DNA from: Novakomyces olei
Lineage: Eukaryota > Ascomycota > Novakomycetes > Novakomycetales > Novakomycetaceae
Length of the DNA stretch: 64,000 bases
Reading direction: 5' to 3'
Assembly: GCA_016906335.1 (NCBI GenBank)
Contig: JADEYG010000002.1
Coordinates: forward strand, 1,606,001-1,670,000
This document shows, in pieces, positions 32,228-44,951 of this stretch. A program made the position numbers and the translations under genes. The number at the start of each line of letters is the position of its first letter. Within the stretch, counting starts at the first letter, position 1. The notes under the pieces were generated by a model. It was not told the origin of the DNA. It did not search any database and was given only the letters and a program-made list of their open reading frames with translations.

Positions 32228-34623
32228 ATGCCTGAAATTGATTTGATTTCACAAGGCCAGGCCTATGGCCTCCTTATTGGCCTTTCTGTGCTTTTCTGCG
32301 TGGCTATACTGATCGCTATTAAGGCGCAACGTGCCTACTTATCAGAGGACTCTGGTACATCAGAGATGTTCATGGTGGCAAACCGGTCTGTCGGGTTAGG
32401 TCTCACTGCTTCTGCAGTGTTTAGCAGTTGGATGTATAACAAAATTAAAATTTCTCTTGCTAATCTTTAAAAGGTGGATTAATGAGACAGTACTTGCATC
32501 GGCAATGTGCTATCGCTATGGTCTAGCAGTTCCTTTGGTACGATTAAAGATTGCTAATCAATATGTTTTATTTATAATTAATCCTTGCTTGGCACTAACC
32601 TTTCCAGTGGTGGGGTTCCGGTCTGTGTTTTCAAATCGCTTTAATGGCCGCCCTTGGAGTCCAGGCAAAAATACGTGTTCCTTATGCGCATACGTCACTT
32701 GAGATTATCCGAATGCGCTATGGATGGATTGGACACTCAGTTTTTATTTTGCTCAATATCACAAATAATGTGTTTGGCTGCGCTTCAATGATTCTTACAG
32801 GCTCTCAATTAATTCACGGTGTATCTGGGATGAACTTTGTCGCCGCCACTATTCTTATTCCTCTCGGAGGTGAGCATAAGCTTTTACGTTCAATTATCAC
32901 TAATTTCAGTCGTGTTATATACCGCTGTAGGAGGGCTGAAAGCTACGTTCCTTACGGACTTTTTGCACACAACTGTTGCTCTTATTTTGATTATATATTT
33001 CACAATCAAAGTTTTGACACACTCTGCCGTGGGAGGACTCGGAGGTCTTTATGACAAAGTAGCTGCTACCGCCAGCGAAAATATTATTCCCGGGAACTTT
33101 CAAGGTTCGCTTTTGACCATGAAATCAAAAGACGCAATCATTTGGGGACTCATCTTGAAATTTGGTAACTTGGCGCTTGTAGTCATGGTATGCTATTGAT
33201 TTGTTTTTTGAATTTTTGTTTTGCTTTCTATTGTCCTAATCAAGTAATTATATATTTGCTACTGATTACTATACGTGTTCTCTGGTGATAGCCATTTTAT
33301 TTATCACTATTTTTTCTTGATAGTAAGGTCTAACGACAGGACACTGCCTTTTGGCAAAAATCATTTGCCAGCGAAGTAGATGGCACAGTGCCGGCGTATG
33401 ATTTGGCAGCGGTTGCTGTATTTGGCATCCCCTGGGGACTAGGCACGGTTATCGGGCTGACAGCTAGGGCCCTGCATAATACACCAATCTTCCCCACATA
33501 TCCCGCGGCAATAACGGCTAAACAAATCAGTGAGGGAATGATCATGCCATATGTCGTAAAGGCGCTTATTGGAACAACAGGGATTTGCGCATTTTTCGTT
33601 TTGATGTTTATGGCTTTGACGAGCACAATATCCTCTTCAATGATTGCTGTTAGCAGCATTTTGTCGTACGATCTCTATAAAACGTATATAAATCCAAAGG
33701 CAACGGACAAAATTCTTGTACACGTGAGCCATATAACGGTTGTTTTTCATGCAATTTTTATCACTGGGATCTCAATCGCAATGAATTATGGCGGAGCTAA
33801 TATGACGTGGATCGGGTATTTTCGCCCTATTCTATCTTGTCCCGGAATCATCCCACTCGGCCTTACACTATTTTGGTCTGGACAAACCCGACTGGCAGCA
33901 ATTTCGTCGCCCATTTTAGGGTTCTTCACTGGTCTCGGGATATGGTTGGGTACCGCTAAAGCTTTATATGGCACTATAAACATGACAACTACAGGCGCCG
34001 GTCTGCCTGCGTTATATGGAGCAATTGGCTCCTTTTTCTCTCCAGCAATTTATTCTGTAGTAATATCCCTCTACAACCCTTACCAGTTTGACTGGCGGGA
34101 ATTTTTGCGTATTGAGCTTGCCGAGGAAGCCAAAATTGAGGAATCTGTTCAAGTAAATTCACAGAAAAATAGCAATAACGAGGATCAAATTGAATCTGCA
34201 GCAAGAGCCGAACATGTTGTCGAGGAAGATTATAAGGATCAATCTCAACAAGAAAAGCCAATTCCTATTTCAGAGTTATCAATTTCCGATCGCTCAAGCC
34301 TTGATAATATCCAGCATCCGTTCAACTTGGTAACACTTAAAAAGCTGCACCGCTGGTCAGTGATTGCCTGGATTATTTTTGCCATTCTTGTTCTTATAAC
34401 CTTCATCCTCTGGCCCATGCCATTGTATCGGAATTATATTTTCACAAAGTCTTTCTTCTCTGGCTGGGTTACGGTTGCTATTATATGGCAATTTTTTGCC
34501 TTTTTCGCGGTTGTGATTTACCCTCTCTATGACGGAGCTTCGGAGATTGAAAAGGGGGCTAGAGGAACGTTCAATTCAACCGTGAATTTTTTCAAGAGAA
34601 ACAAATCCGCAAATAAATATTAG
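32228..34623 (+). CDS. DUR3: Urea active transporter (sodium:solute symporter family), 697 aa
   Basis: Five exons: 32228-32433, 32474-32537, 32608-32869, 32910-33187, 33340-34623. Two of the introns are only 40 nt; all phases agree. Spliced landmarks: LTASAVFSSWMWINETV, WGSGLCFQIALMA, LRVPYAHT-type segment (IRVPYAHTSLEIIRMRYG), ASMILTGSQLIHGVSGM, STISSSMIAVSSILSYDLY and ILSCPGIIPLGLTLFW. These are typical of fungal Dur3 proteins in the SSS superfamily, with about 15 membrane segments. A charged cytosolic loop rich in Glu, Gln and Ser lies at about residues 530-590. Dur3 imports urea and in some fungi polyamines, and is usually under nitrogen control. It converges on the sulfatase gene. Confidence 0.92.
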
Positions 34624-35064
34624 ACGGTCTTAATAGAGATGGAGGATTGAAAATGCTGTACAATATTTAGTCTAGTCAAAAATATATCGAGGCATTTAAG
34701 TCCTCTTGTTTTAGTCAATCAGGAAATATTTCTGTCATTTTTCTTTAAGTCAACCTTGAAATCTCACCAAATGTTGAACAACTCTCAAATAATGCATTTT
34801 TCATTGCCTGCTATAGCAATTCTAGATCTCTCAAATCTTTTCTAATAATATTTATTCATTGAAGTCTGCTGTAACTGCCTGATCGATGTGAAAATAAACA
34901 AATGATTAAATGAACAAAAAACGATTAGAACGCATAAACATGTCTAAACTATCAATCTGTTTTATACTCCTAGACTGCAAATTATGTATATTTGTCCCAT
35001 CGCTATTCACATGAACTTAACCCTAAACGCAGGCTTAGGGAAGTTCCGTCCATCCGACCACCGG
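34624..35064. other. Convergent spacer between DUR3 and the sulfatase
   Basis: 441 bp of AT-rich DNA. TTAACCCTAAACG occurs at 35017-35029. No coding frame. Confidence 0.45.
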
Positions 35065-38065
<3,001 letters not shown>

Positions 38066-38839
38066 TCATTGTAAATTCAGCATGTACTCATGGTACCAAA
38101 TCTTCATGGCCGAGAGAGCAGCGGCAACTTCAAACGCTTCACCAAAAATGCCTGCAAGGGCACTCCCTTGAAATTCAAATTTGAAAACTTTAGACAGGCT
38201 TCTGCTCATATTCCAAGCCCATATAGCAACAACCTCGCCATGACTGTTTTCCGGAGCGCCAACAGGGCCAAGCCGGACCAGGCAGCCTCCAGAACCGCAC
38301 GAGCCCCCTGAAAGCTGCTTAATATTACCCCTTCGACTTGGCCGCCACTCGAATCGCTCTAGACCAAACTCTTTCCCGTTACCGACTTGTACGGTAAAAA
38401 TATAGGTTGGCCTTTTCATAAATCCGCTGCCCTTACACAGCAGATCTACCTGTGTTGTCTCCGCAGTATTCCCTGTAATCGAAGGCAGTATCAAAACGTA
38501 ATTGTCTTTAAAGCTCAGTCTGCTCTTGGGACGAATCCCACCGAGCATCGGGGCATTGCCATCCATCCCATCCAGGAGAACCACTTCAGGCGTTTTTGTC
38601 AGGCCAGTGTTGAACCGTACACCGTGCGAGGGCGCATCGGCCGCTGGACCGATAAAAGAATGAATCAAGTGCATATAAAGATTAAATGCCGGCGGCAACT
38701 TTTGCAGTTGCGACGACCCGAAACCGACGCTGCCGCCGGTAGTCGCTCCGGCAGAAGAGACGGGTATACTGTACGATGGGCCCGGCACATACTGCTCCGT
38801 GACGGGTAGAGCTGTGTACGGTGGGGGTTGGTCGGTCAT
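38066..38839 (-). CDS. Uncharacterised fungal protein with N-terminal PPPY motif, 257 aa
   Basis: A single exon from the ATG at 38839. The first 12 residues contain DQPPPYTALP, a classical PPxY ligand for WW domains. A disordered Gly/Ser-rich segment follows to about residue 50. The rest is a compact, probably beta-rich domain (SFKDNYVLILPS, PTYIFTVQVGNGKEFGLERFEWRPS, VAIWAWNMSRSLSKVFKFEFQG) ending in a hydrophobic helix (ALSAMKIWYHEYML). I recall conserved fungal proteins with an ERFEWR core and this C-terminal helix, but none with a known role. Its barrel-like pattern could be tubby- or scramblase-like; that is speculation. The PPxY suggests recruitment of an Rsp5-type ubiquitin ligase. A four-copy 15-bp repeat and a TATA element lie directly upstream. 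Confidence 0.7.
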   Translation of the reverse strand: MTDQPPPYTALPVTEQYVPGPSYSIPVSSAGATTGGSVGFGSSQLQKLPPAFNLYMHLIHSFIGPAADAPSHGVRFNTGLTKTPEVVLLDGMDGNAPMLGGIRPKSRLSFKDNYVLILPSITGNTAETTQVDLLCKGSGFMKRPTYIFTVQVGNGKEFGLERFEWRPSRRGNIKQLSGGSCGSGGCLVRLGPVGAPENSHGEVVAIWAWNMSRSLSKVFKFEFQGSALAGIFGEAFEVAAALSAMKIWYHEYMLNLQ

Positions 38840-38890
38840 GTGTACGGATCGCTCAGCCTGCGCTCTACTTTTTTCCCAGCGAATTGGCCG

Positions 38891-38898
38891 TATATATA
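38891..38898 (-). promoter_or_regulatory. TATA element of the PPxY protein gene
   Basis: TATATATA about 52 bases upstream of the minus-strand ATG at 38839, placed between the start codon and the 15-bp repeat array. Confidence 0.45.
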
Positions 38899-38910
38899 GA
38901 TCGGCCTGTA

Positions 38911-38969
38911 AGCACTTTTGAGTAAAGCACTTTGGTCAAGGCACTTTAATCAAAGCACATTGATCACGA
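38911..38969. repeat. Four imperfect 15-bp tandem repeats in a promoter
   Basis: Copies begin near 38911, 38926, 38940 and 38955 and share the core (A)GCACTTTGATCAA with small variations (TTTTGAGTAA, TTTGGTCAAG, TTTAATCAAA, ATTGATCAC). The array sits just upstream of the TATA element of the minus-strand gene, as expected for a regulatory binding-site array. Confidence 0.65.
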
Positions 38970-39880
38970 ATTATATCTGCGTTTATATATATAATGCTAG
39001 CGACGTGTTTGCGGGGAAGATATACGACTTTTTGCCCGATATCGTTAAATTCATGTCATTTACTACAAAGAAATTACATAAAAATTAAACAATACATATA
39101 GATAAGAATGAAAAAAAGAAGGGGCGTTTCGTGTCGTTTGTTTGATAAGAAATAGCGAAAAGTTTAATTATAACGAAAAAGGTGACGCAGACGATGAATA
39201 TTTTAGCAAGAGCGCTCGAGCGGTTTATAAGCTATAGCCCATAAGATTTGAGGCCTGTACAAGTGTACACAGTTTTCCGTGAAATAAAATCTACAAAGGG
39301 CACCGGAAAGGATTGAGGCAGATAGACAGTACATAGTCATAATGAGTTTGGTAATTCCGCATTTTAATTATACAATTCTTCGTACTTTATGAAATGCTTT
39401 ACTTTTAATTGGACTAATAATATTTGCAAGAATGACAGATTCACGGTAAATCGTAAGTATTATGCGGATATCCGACTAATTTAGGTTTAGGGTTTAGCGC
39501 GGCTATGCTACGTAATGGTTCTTGTATGAATACGAGTGGCAGCTGTTTCTGAGTCTAACTGAATAAGAATATATTCTTTGCTCGTAAACGATCTTAATTA
39601 TGTGCAAAGTTGGGCATTTTATATTCAAGCCTACCATTGCAAGGATCCCACTATCACAGCCCAGCCTTTTTCAAATAAATGGTAGCCCGCGCTTTAGCGC
39701 TTACTGCGAAGATAATTATAAATGAAAGACTTAAATAATTGTGGAAGCCAGTTGAAATTTGAAAATATCGGTTTTTTTTCAACTACAATGATTGTTATCG
39801 ACACAAATCTTTTGAGTCTATATACGAATGTGACTCACAAGAAAATCACAAGATAAGTATAGTAAAGGCGGGAGACAAAA
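38970..39880. other. Intergenic region
   Basis: About 0.9 kb AT-rich spacer. A TTTAGGGTTTAG motif occurs at 39486-39497. No coding frame or RNA gene recognised. Confidence 0.45.
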
Positions 39881-40942
39881 TTACAGCTCGATACCAAATA
39901 CTTTGGCAGCGTTTCCTGCCAAAATGCTGGGAAAACCCACCTTTGCGATCGCATCCGTGTTCCAGCTGACACTCTCCCAGATTGCGTCTCTATTGCCATC
40001 AAGCGGCGGAAAAAAAGGGCAATCTGTCCCAAACATTACTCTATCTGCACCCACAAAGTTTACAGTCTCAGCTAAAGACTCGGGCGAATAGATTACGGCG
40101 TCGTAATAGAACCGTTTCAAATATTCCGACGGTTTATGCTTGAGTCGATTGCGAATAGAATAATCGTGCAACATGCACGAGTCAAGGCGCCCAGCAAGAA
40201 ACGGTAAAGCTCCACCCGAATGAGCAATAAGAAATTTGAGCTCAGGAAACTCGTCAAATACCCCACACAGAATTAGCCGCATAACGGCAATTGTGGTCTC
40301 AAAAGGAAACCCAAGGGCAAGAGGCATAACGTGCCCATTGGGCAGGGCTCCAAACGGCTCTTTCCCACTAATTCCATAGTGCGGATGAAGAAACCCAACC
40401 ATTCCGTACTCGGCCAGCTTTGACCAAACAGGCTTTAACGTGGGATCGTCCAGTCCAGCTCCTCTCCCACGAGAGCCCAAGATGTACCCTTTTAGTTCTG
40501 GCAGTGATTTTATATGTTCGATTTCCAAAAGCACGTCCTGTGTTCGACAGTGGAGTGGCAAAACACCAAACCCGGAAAGTTTTCCCGGATTTTCTCGGCA
40601 AATCTGAGCCAGATCTTGGTTCAATTGCCGTGCCAGATTTGCCGCCTCCTCAGGCTCCAGCCAATCAAGCCAAGGATTAGCCAAACTTAGTACACTGTGG
40701 TCAATCCCATGACGCTCCATCCACTGCAATCGCCAGCCTATGTCATAGTACTCCTCTCCCATCGGCCGACCTTTTGCCGTAGACTCGGCCCGGTCTTCGT
40801 TGGGCAAAATTATCAAACGGAACTTCCCTTTATCATCCTGTTCTATACGTGGAACGTCTTTGCGCTGCCTCATATACTCGACCAAGCGTGGGAGATACAC
40901 GTGTGTATGCACATCAATAAGTTTGTGACCGCCTACCGCCAT
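39881..40942 (-). CDS. Amidohydrolase-family decarboxylase, isoorotate decarboxylase-like (ACMSD superfamily), 353 aa
   Basis: A single exon. Metal ligands visible: H12 and H14 (IDVHTHVYLP), H186/H188 (FLHPHYG), H241 (IAHSGGALPFLAGR) and D307 (MFGTDCPFFPP). The pattern SLANPWLDWL, GFPFETTIAVMRL and the DAVIYS segment agree better with fungal isoorotate (5-carboxyuracil) decarboxylases than with ACMSD proper or gamma-resorcylate decarboxylases, judged from memory of those families. Isoorotate decarboxylase converts 5-carboxyuracil to uracil and CO2, the last step of thymine salvage in fungi. The gene shares a 271-bp divergent promoter with a Zn2Cys6 regulator, and a 2-oxoglutarate oxygenase lies just beyond. 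Other aromatic decarboxylations remain possible. Cytosolic. Confidence 0.82.
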   Translation of the reverse strand: MAVGGHKLIDVHTHVYLPRLVEYMRQRKDVPRIEQDDKGKFRLIILPNEDRAESTAKGRPMGEEYYDIGWRLQWMERHGIDHSVLSLANPWLDWLEPEEAANLARQLNQDLAQICRENPGKLSGFGVLPLHCRTQDVLLEIEHIKSLPELKGYILGSRGRGAGLDDPTLKPVWSKLAEYGMVGFLHPHYGISGKEPFGALPNGHVMPLALGFPFETTIAVMRLILCGVFDEFPELKFLIAHSGGALPFLAGRLDSCMLHDYSIRNRLKHKPSEYLKRFYYDAVIYSPESLAETVNFVGADRVMFGTDCPFFPPLDGNRDAIWESVSWNTDAIAKVGFPSILAGNAAKVFGIEL

Positions 40943-41213
40943 GGCTGGCCAGCTTTCTAGTTCTAAGCATTGCCAGCACTGCTATTTACTGTCTTTTAAA
41001 CACAGCTTATCAGCACTTCGGAGCTTTCCATACAGGTCACGTGACCGGAGCCTAGGCCAAAGTTCAAGTAACATGTATTATCCCCCACGCAGTGCCAAGT
41101 TTAGTAATGTTGCATGCAAATCTACTTGTGATTATCTGCTTCTATCAGCGCCCTGGACTAAGGTTTGTCGTGAATATCGACGCAGGCGCTGAAGCGAGAT
41201 CGAGTGCTTTTGT
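40943..41213. promoter_or_regulatory. Divergent promoter with a palindromic CACGTG site
   Basis: 271 bp between the decarboxylase and the Zn2Cys6 regulator. GGTCACGTGACC at 41035-41046 is a perfect 12-bp palindrome containing the E-box CACGTG, the type bound by bHLH factors such as Cbf1. A GCTTATCAG (GATA) site lies near 41005-41013. Confidence 0.5.
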
Positions 41214-43198
41214 ATGGCGTCCAACGGCCTACAGACGGACAATAGAGGCCCAAAGAAAATTACGCGGATCCGGTTTGGTAAGACTGATGAAAAAATAATT
41301 AGACTAGAGTCCAACTCTATGGCAATTGCCAATTACCATGCTGATCAGCAATTAAGCTTGCGATAACTGCCGACGACGAAAAATCCGATGCGACGGGACG
41401 AAACCATGCACAAACTGCTTCAAGTACGATCGAGGTAGAGTTGATGTTATCTCACTTTTTTTGTTCTTTAATTCTTTTTTTTTTGTTACAAAAGTTGACC
41501 TAATTAGAGTGCGTTTATTCGACACTTTTACAATTGAACGACCTGGGCGGCGATAGCCGGTTGTCGGTAGCCCTCAAGTATATTGAGGCCAGTCTAAACA
41601 GCTCAAAGTATAGTTCATTATACAGGAATACTAGTGCTTGCTCAGATTTACGGTTCGTTTGCTCATTGCATCAGTACGCCGACGAATTTGTCCACAAGCA
41701 AATTTATCCGGAAAAGGCGGAGTTTTCTATTGATGATAATGCCTTTCTCCCTCCGCGAAGCGTTGCCTCTCATTTGATTGATCTTATATACGAGCAAAAT
41801 AGTGTATATATGCAATTTTTCCATAAACCGAGTCTGATGTCCGCGTTAGACGCTGTGTATGGGCATATTGATCAAACACTTAGTGTTGCTTCTCTGCTGG
41901 GACACGCACAACTCGCTGTCATTTTACCCGTATATCTCCTTTTCTTCTCAATCGGCAGTCAGTATGCAAAAGAATTATACCAAGGATCAGAGAGGCAAAC
42001 GTACGCGTGCGATGAGCAGCAGTATTTGCACTTGGCTCGGCATATTTTATCCGCCCTGGCCAGAGCAGTGTCTTCTCCGTCCGCTATCTGGCTATTACAG
42101 GGTTACACTATGCTTGTATTTTACAACGTCGTATTTTCTGATTATGAGAAAGCCTCTGAAACTATTTCAGTGGCAGTACAGGCTGTTTATAAGATGGGAA
42201 TTCAGCGTCAAGAATCAACAAGCGGCTTGACTTTACTAGAGGCAGAAACGAGCAAAAGAGTTCTATGGTCCCTGTACTTTTTCGACCGCTACGTGCATTC
42301 ATCGCTTGGAGTACCTTTTGCTCTGCAAGATTATGCAATTACCCAGTCTCTGCCATTGAATATGGACGATCAGGATTTCGTTCAATATCAAAGCAACGCA
42401 TCAGCGACAGAGCATCGACCCTCCAGGCAGCTTGCTTTTAACGCTCTCGTAGTGCTCTACCGAATCGTTGGTGAAGTTTGTGAATATTATGCCACACACG
42501 ATCCCTATATGGAACAAAATCTCGAAGAGATGAGCGAAATAGCTGCTAAAGCCGAGTATTTTCAACATCGCTTGAAGCTCTGGCAGTCTCAAGAGCTGCC
42601 TATGCACATAAAGTATCCACTGCACGATCTACGGTACAATCGGCAGGCCTTTATGCTCCATCTTTCTTACTTGTGGGCGCATGTAATGCTGCTACGGCCG
42701 TTTTTTGCAAGGAGTCTACTAGGCAAACAGAGCATGCAATCTATTAACGCACTAGCGCAGTCATGTCTGAGGTATACTGAGCAGCTGATAAAAATAGCCG
42801 ACGAGCTACAATACTATCGCAAGATCCATTGCGGATATTTTATGAGCCTGAACGGCTTAAAGACGGGTTTATGGGTTGCTGTTTTTTCGTTGCAGGAAAG
42901 ATTTGATACTGAGCTGCGGCAAATAGTACAAAGAGGCCTTGAGATTTTAGAGCACATGTCGGCGCACAGTGTACCTGCTCGGCAAGCATTGGAAAGCTTG
43001 TTGTCTTATTTAAAGAGATTGGAAGTCAAGCGAGAACGAAAGGCTGCAGCGGGCAATACATGCACGATAAGTTTGCCGCCTATGCGACGAACACGATCAT
43101 ATTCCGCGTTAGAAGGTGGTACGTCCGTCTCAGAAATTGAAATTGATAGCTGTATACTAAAGCCCTTTCGGTGGGAGTTGAACTTGAACGATAAATGA
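41214..43198 (+). CDS. Zn2Cys6 transcription factor (Fungal_trans type), 610 aa
   Basis: Three exons: 41214-41277, 41357-41434 and 41508-43198; introns of 79 and 73 nt, both phase 1. Spliced N-terminus: KKITRIRFACDNCRRRKIRC then the second half, with Cys 23, 26, 33, 39, 42 and 49. The introns split the cluster twice, the second falling between the fifth and sixth Cys. The middle homology region follows at about 130-450, with ETSKRVLWSLYFFDRYVH as the conserved fungal transcription factor domain signature. The C-terminus is basic and Ser-rich. Divergent from the isoorotate-decarboxylase-like gene, a usual layout for a pathway-specific regulator and its target; that role is inference. Confidence 0.87.
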
Positions 43199-43362
43199 AA
43201 TTGATGCAACCTTAATATTGGCTTTTCGATGAATAGATAATTGTATATATCAAAATAAAAGCGTTTACTGATGCACGTATACTATTCTTCCGGAACTAGT
43301 GTAATCTGGTACAGGACGGAAACCTCAATTTTTCAAATTATGATTAAACTATCGGCGGAAAC

Positions 43363-44349
43363 TTATGCAGTGGCTGCAGTCAAAGCTGGAGGCAATGACA
43401 CTTGTTTCTTCTCAGAGCGGTGGCCGAAAGCAAGAAGCGTCCTTTTATCAATGTACTCGCGCGCTGTCTGCTCGGCATACTTTTTCCTGCTTCCCTGGAT
43501 GACAGCACCACTACGTGCCTGGTTAAAGTAGGCCATGCTCATTCGCCGCTTCTGATTTTGTCCCGGTCGGGGTGCTCGTACCCGGTGGAAATTGCTTTTA
43601 AATCGGTCGTCGCTCCACGCCATCATCATGTCGCCGATGTTTACTACAATTCGGCCTGTGGTAGCGGGCACGGGTGTCCATTCGCCGTTTAGCTCAAAGG
43701 AATCATGAGCTTTTCGGCCGGGACAGACTTCGAGTCCCTCTTCGCCGGTGCGCTGAAAGAGCAGTGTAAGCACTCCGTAATCAGCGTGAGTAGCTGCCCG
43801 CCAGTAGTTGGGTGGAAGATCAGATCCCGTAATATCTGGATAGTTTAGTAGACGAAGACGGGACAAGGAATCGCTGTGGCCCAGATCGTGTTCGCGCACC
43901 ATATACTCCGCGTCACCAAACAAGGCCTCTGAAAAGATGCCGATTATCTTCATTGACAGATTGTGTGCCTTGATGTTAAAGTCACGCGTCTGTTCACGAA
44001 ACCCATCGACAGTGGGCCAGGTAGAGTCGCTCGTTTGGAACTGCAGATTAATAGTCTCCTTGTAGTCTGGGAATTCGACATGCGCACGTTTCTCAGACTG
44101 CTTCTCCCAGCCGCGATTAAACTCTCTCGTGTGGCGACACTCGGCTTTTTCTTCGTCCGTCAAGTCGAAAAAGCGTTTAGACATTGCGAACTGTTTCTCT
44201 ATATCCTCCAGCGTCGGAGACTCTTGATCGCAAAGTGTGAAAAATCCCACATTTTCAGCCGCATCGACCACTTGTTTCGCAATCTCTTCGCGTCTGTTTT
44301 CAAAGTCCCGCAGACTGATCAATGGCACGATTGTCTCCTTGTTCTCCAT
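43363..44349 (-). CDS. 2-oxoglutarate/Fe(II) oxygenase, isopenicillin-N-synthase-like, 328 aa
   Basis: A single exon. The start is the ATG at 44349 (MENKETIVPLISL); the frame extends 9 bases further through a TTG. The N-terminal DIOX_N region is followed by the jelly-roll core: H188 and D190 (THADYGVLTLLFQ), H255 (FHRVRAPRP) and the RMSMAYF segment that binds 2-oxoglutarate. Fungal members include thymine-7-hydroxylase and many secondary-metabolism enzymes; thymine-7-hydroxylase is of similar length and shares the layout, but identity is not established. The nearby isoorotate-decarboxylase-like gene makes a thymine role worth testing. Upstream are TATAAA and a tandem GATAAGATAA. Divergent from another Zn2Cys6 regulator. 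Confidence 0.83.
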   Translation of the reverse strand: MENKETIVPLISLRDFENRREEIAKQVVDAAENVGFFTLCDQESPTLEDIEKQFAMSKRFFDLTDEEKAECRHTREFNRGWEKQSEKRAHVEFPDYKETINLQFQTSDSTWPTVDGFREQTRDFNIKAHNLSMKIIGIFSEALFGDAEYMVREHDLGHSDSLSRLRLLNYPDITGSDLPPNYWRAATHADYGVLTLLFQRTGEEGLEVCPGRKAHDSFELNGEWTPVPATTGRIVVNIGDMMMAWSDDRFKSNFHRVRAPRPGQNQKRRMSMAYFNQARSGAVIQGSRKKYAEQTAREYIDKRTLLAFGHRSEKKQVSLPPALTAATA

Positions 44350-44951
44350 TGCGGCCAATTTGTTTACAGAAGGTAAAGCCAGTTAGTTACTTTGGCCATT
44401 TGTGTTTAGCCCATTGCTTTATAAACTTTCTTATCTTATCGGATTCAGACCGTTACGACAAAAGCAGCAAGCAATAGACGCTAAACGGAGCGGTCCGTGG
44501 TTTTATAGGGCATTCAAGAATTATACTTGAAATTTGTTACAAGTCGGTTTGCACAGGTAAAGGTTCTAGGTCATTGTTATGGATGATTGTACTGACCCTA
44601 AAGTTACTCAACGTAACTTTTTAATAATTTTTTAGTGTCCCTAACGCCAACTGCTGTATTCTATTCGTCACGAAGCGTTGCAGAATGTATAAAGACTTTA
44701 CAATGTTAAATCTGTTACTTTAGTGTATTGTTCGAACCTTGTAGCTCCGACTCCCTACTACTTTATTAGAATAAACCAAACATGTGTACTTGTTACATGA
44801 AATAACCTGTAAACTGTGAAGTGCTATTGTGAAGTGCTACTGTGAAGCCCATATTGAAAGTGGGCAGAAAATGTGACAAAGTACTGGCGATTGCTACATA
44901 TACATACTCGGCACTTGTTACGGGAGACACTCGATATCGGATCGTTGCGCA
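44350..44951. promoter_or_regulatory. Divergent promoter of 2OG oxygenase and Zn2Cys6 regulator
   Basis: 602 bp between two divergent start codons. The oxygenase-proximal side holds the TATA/GATA pair. The regulator side contains an imperfect direct duplication (GTGAAGTGCTATT / GTGAAGTGCTACT, about 44817-44843). No other coding frame. Confidence 0.4.
44417..44440 (-). promoter_or_regulatory. TATA box and tandem GATA sites of the 2OG oxygenase gene
   Basis: On the minus strand GATAAGATAA (44431-44440) lies just upstream of TATAAAG (44417-44423), 70-90 bases before the ATG at 44349. Tandem GATAA sites are the known binding pattern of fungal nitrogen regulators of the AreA/Gln3 class. Confidence 0.5.
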
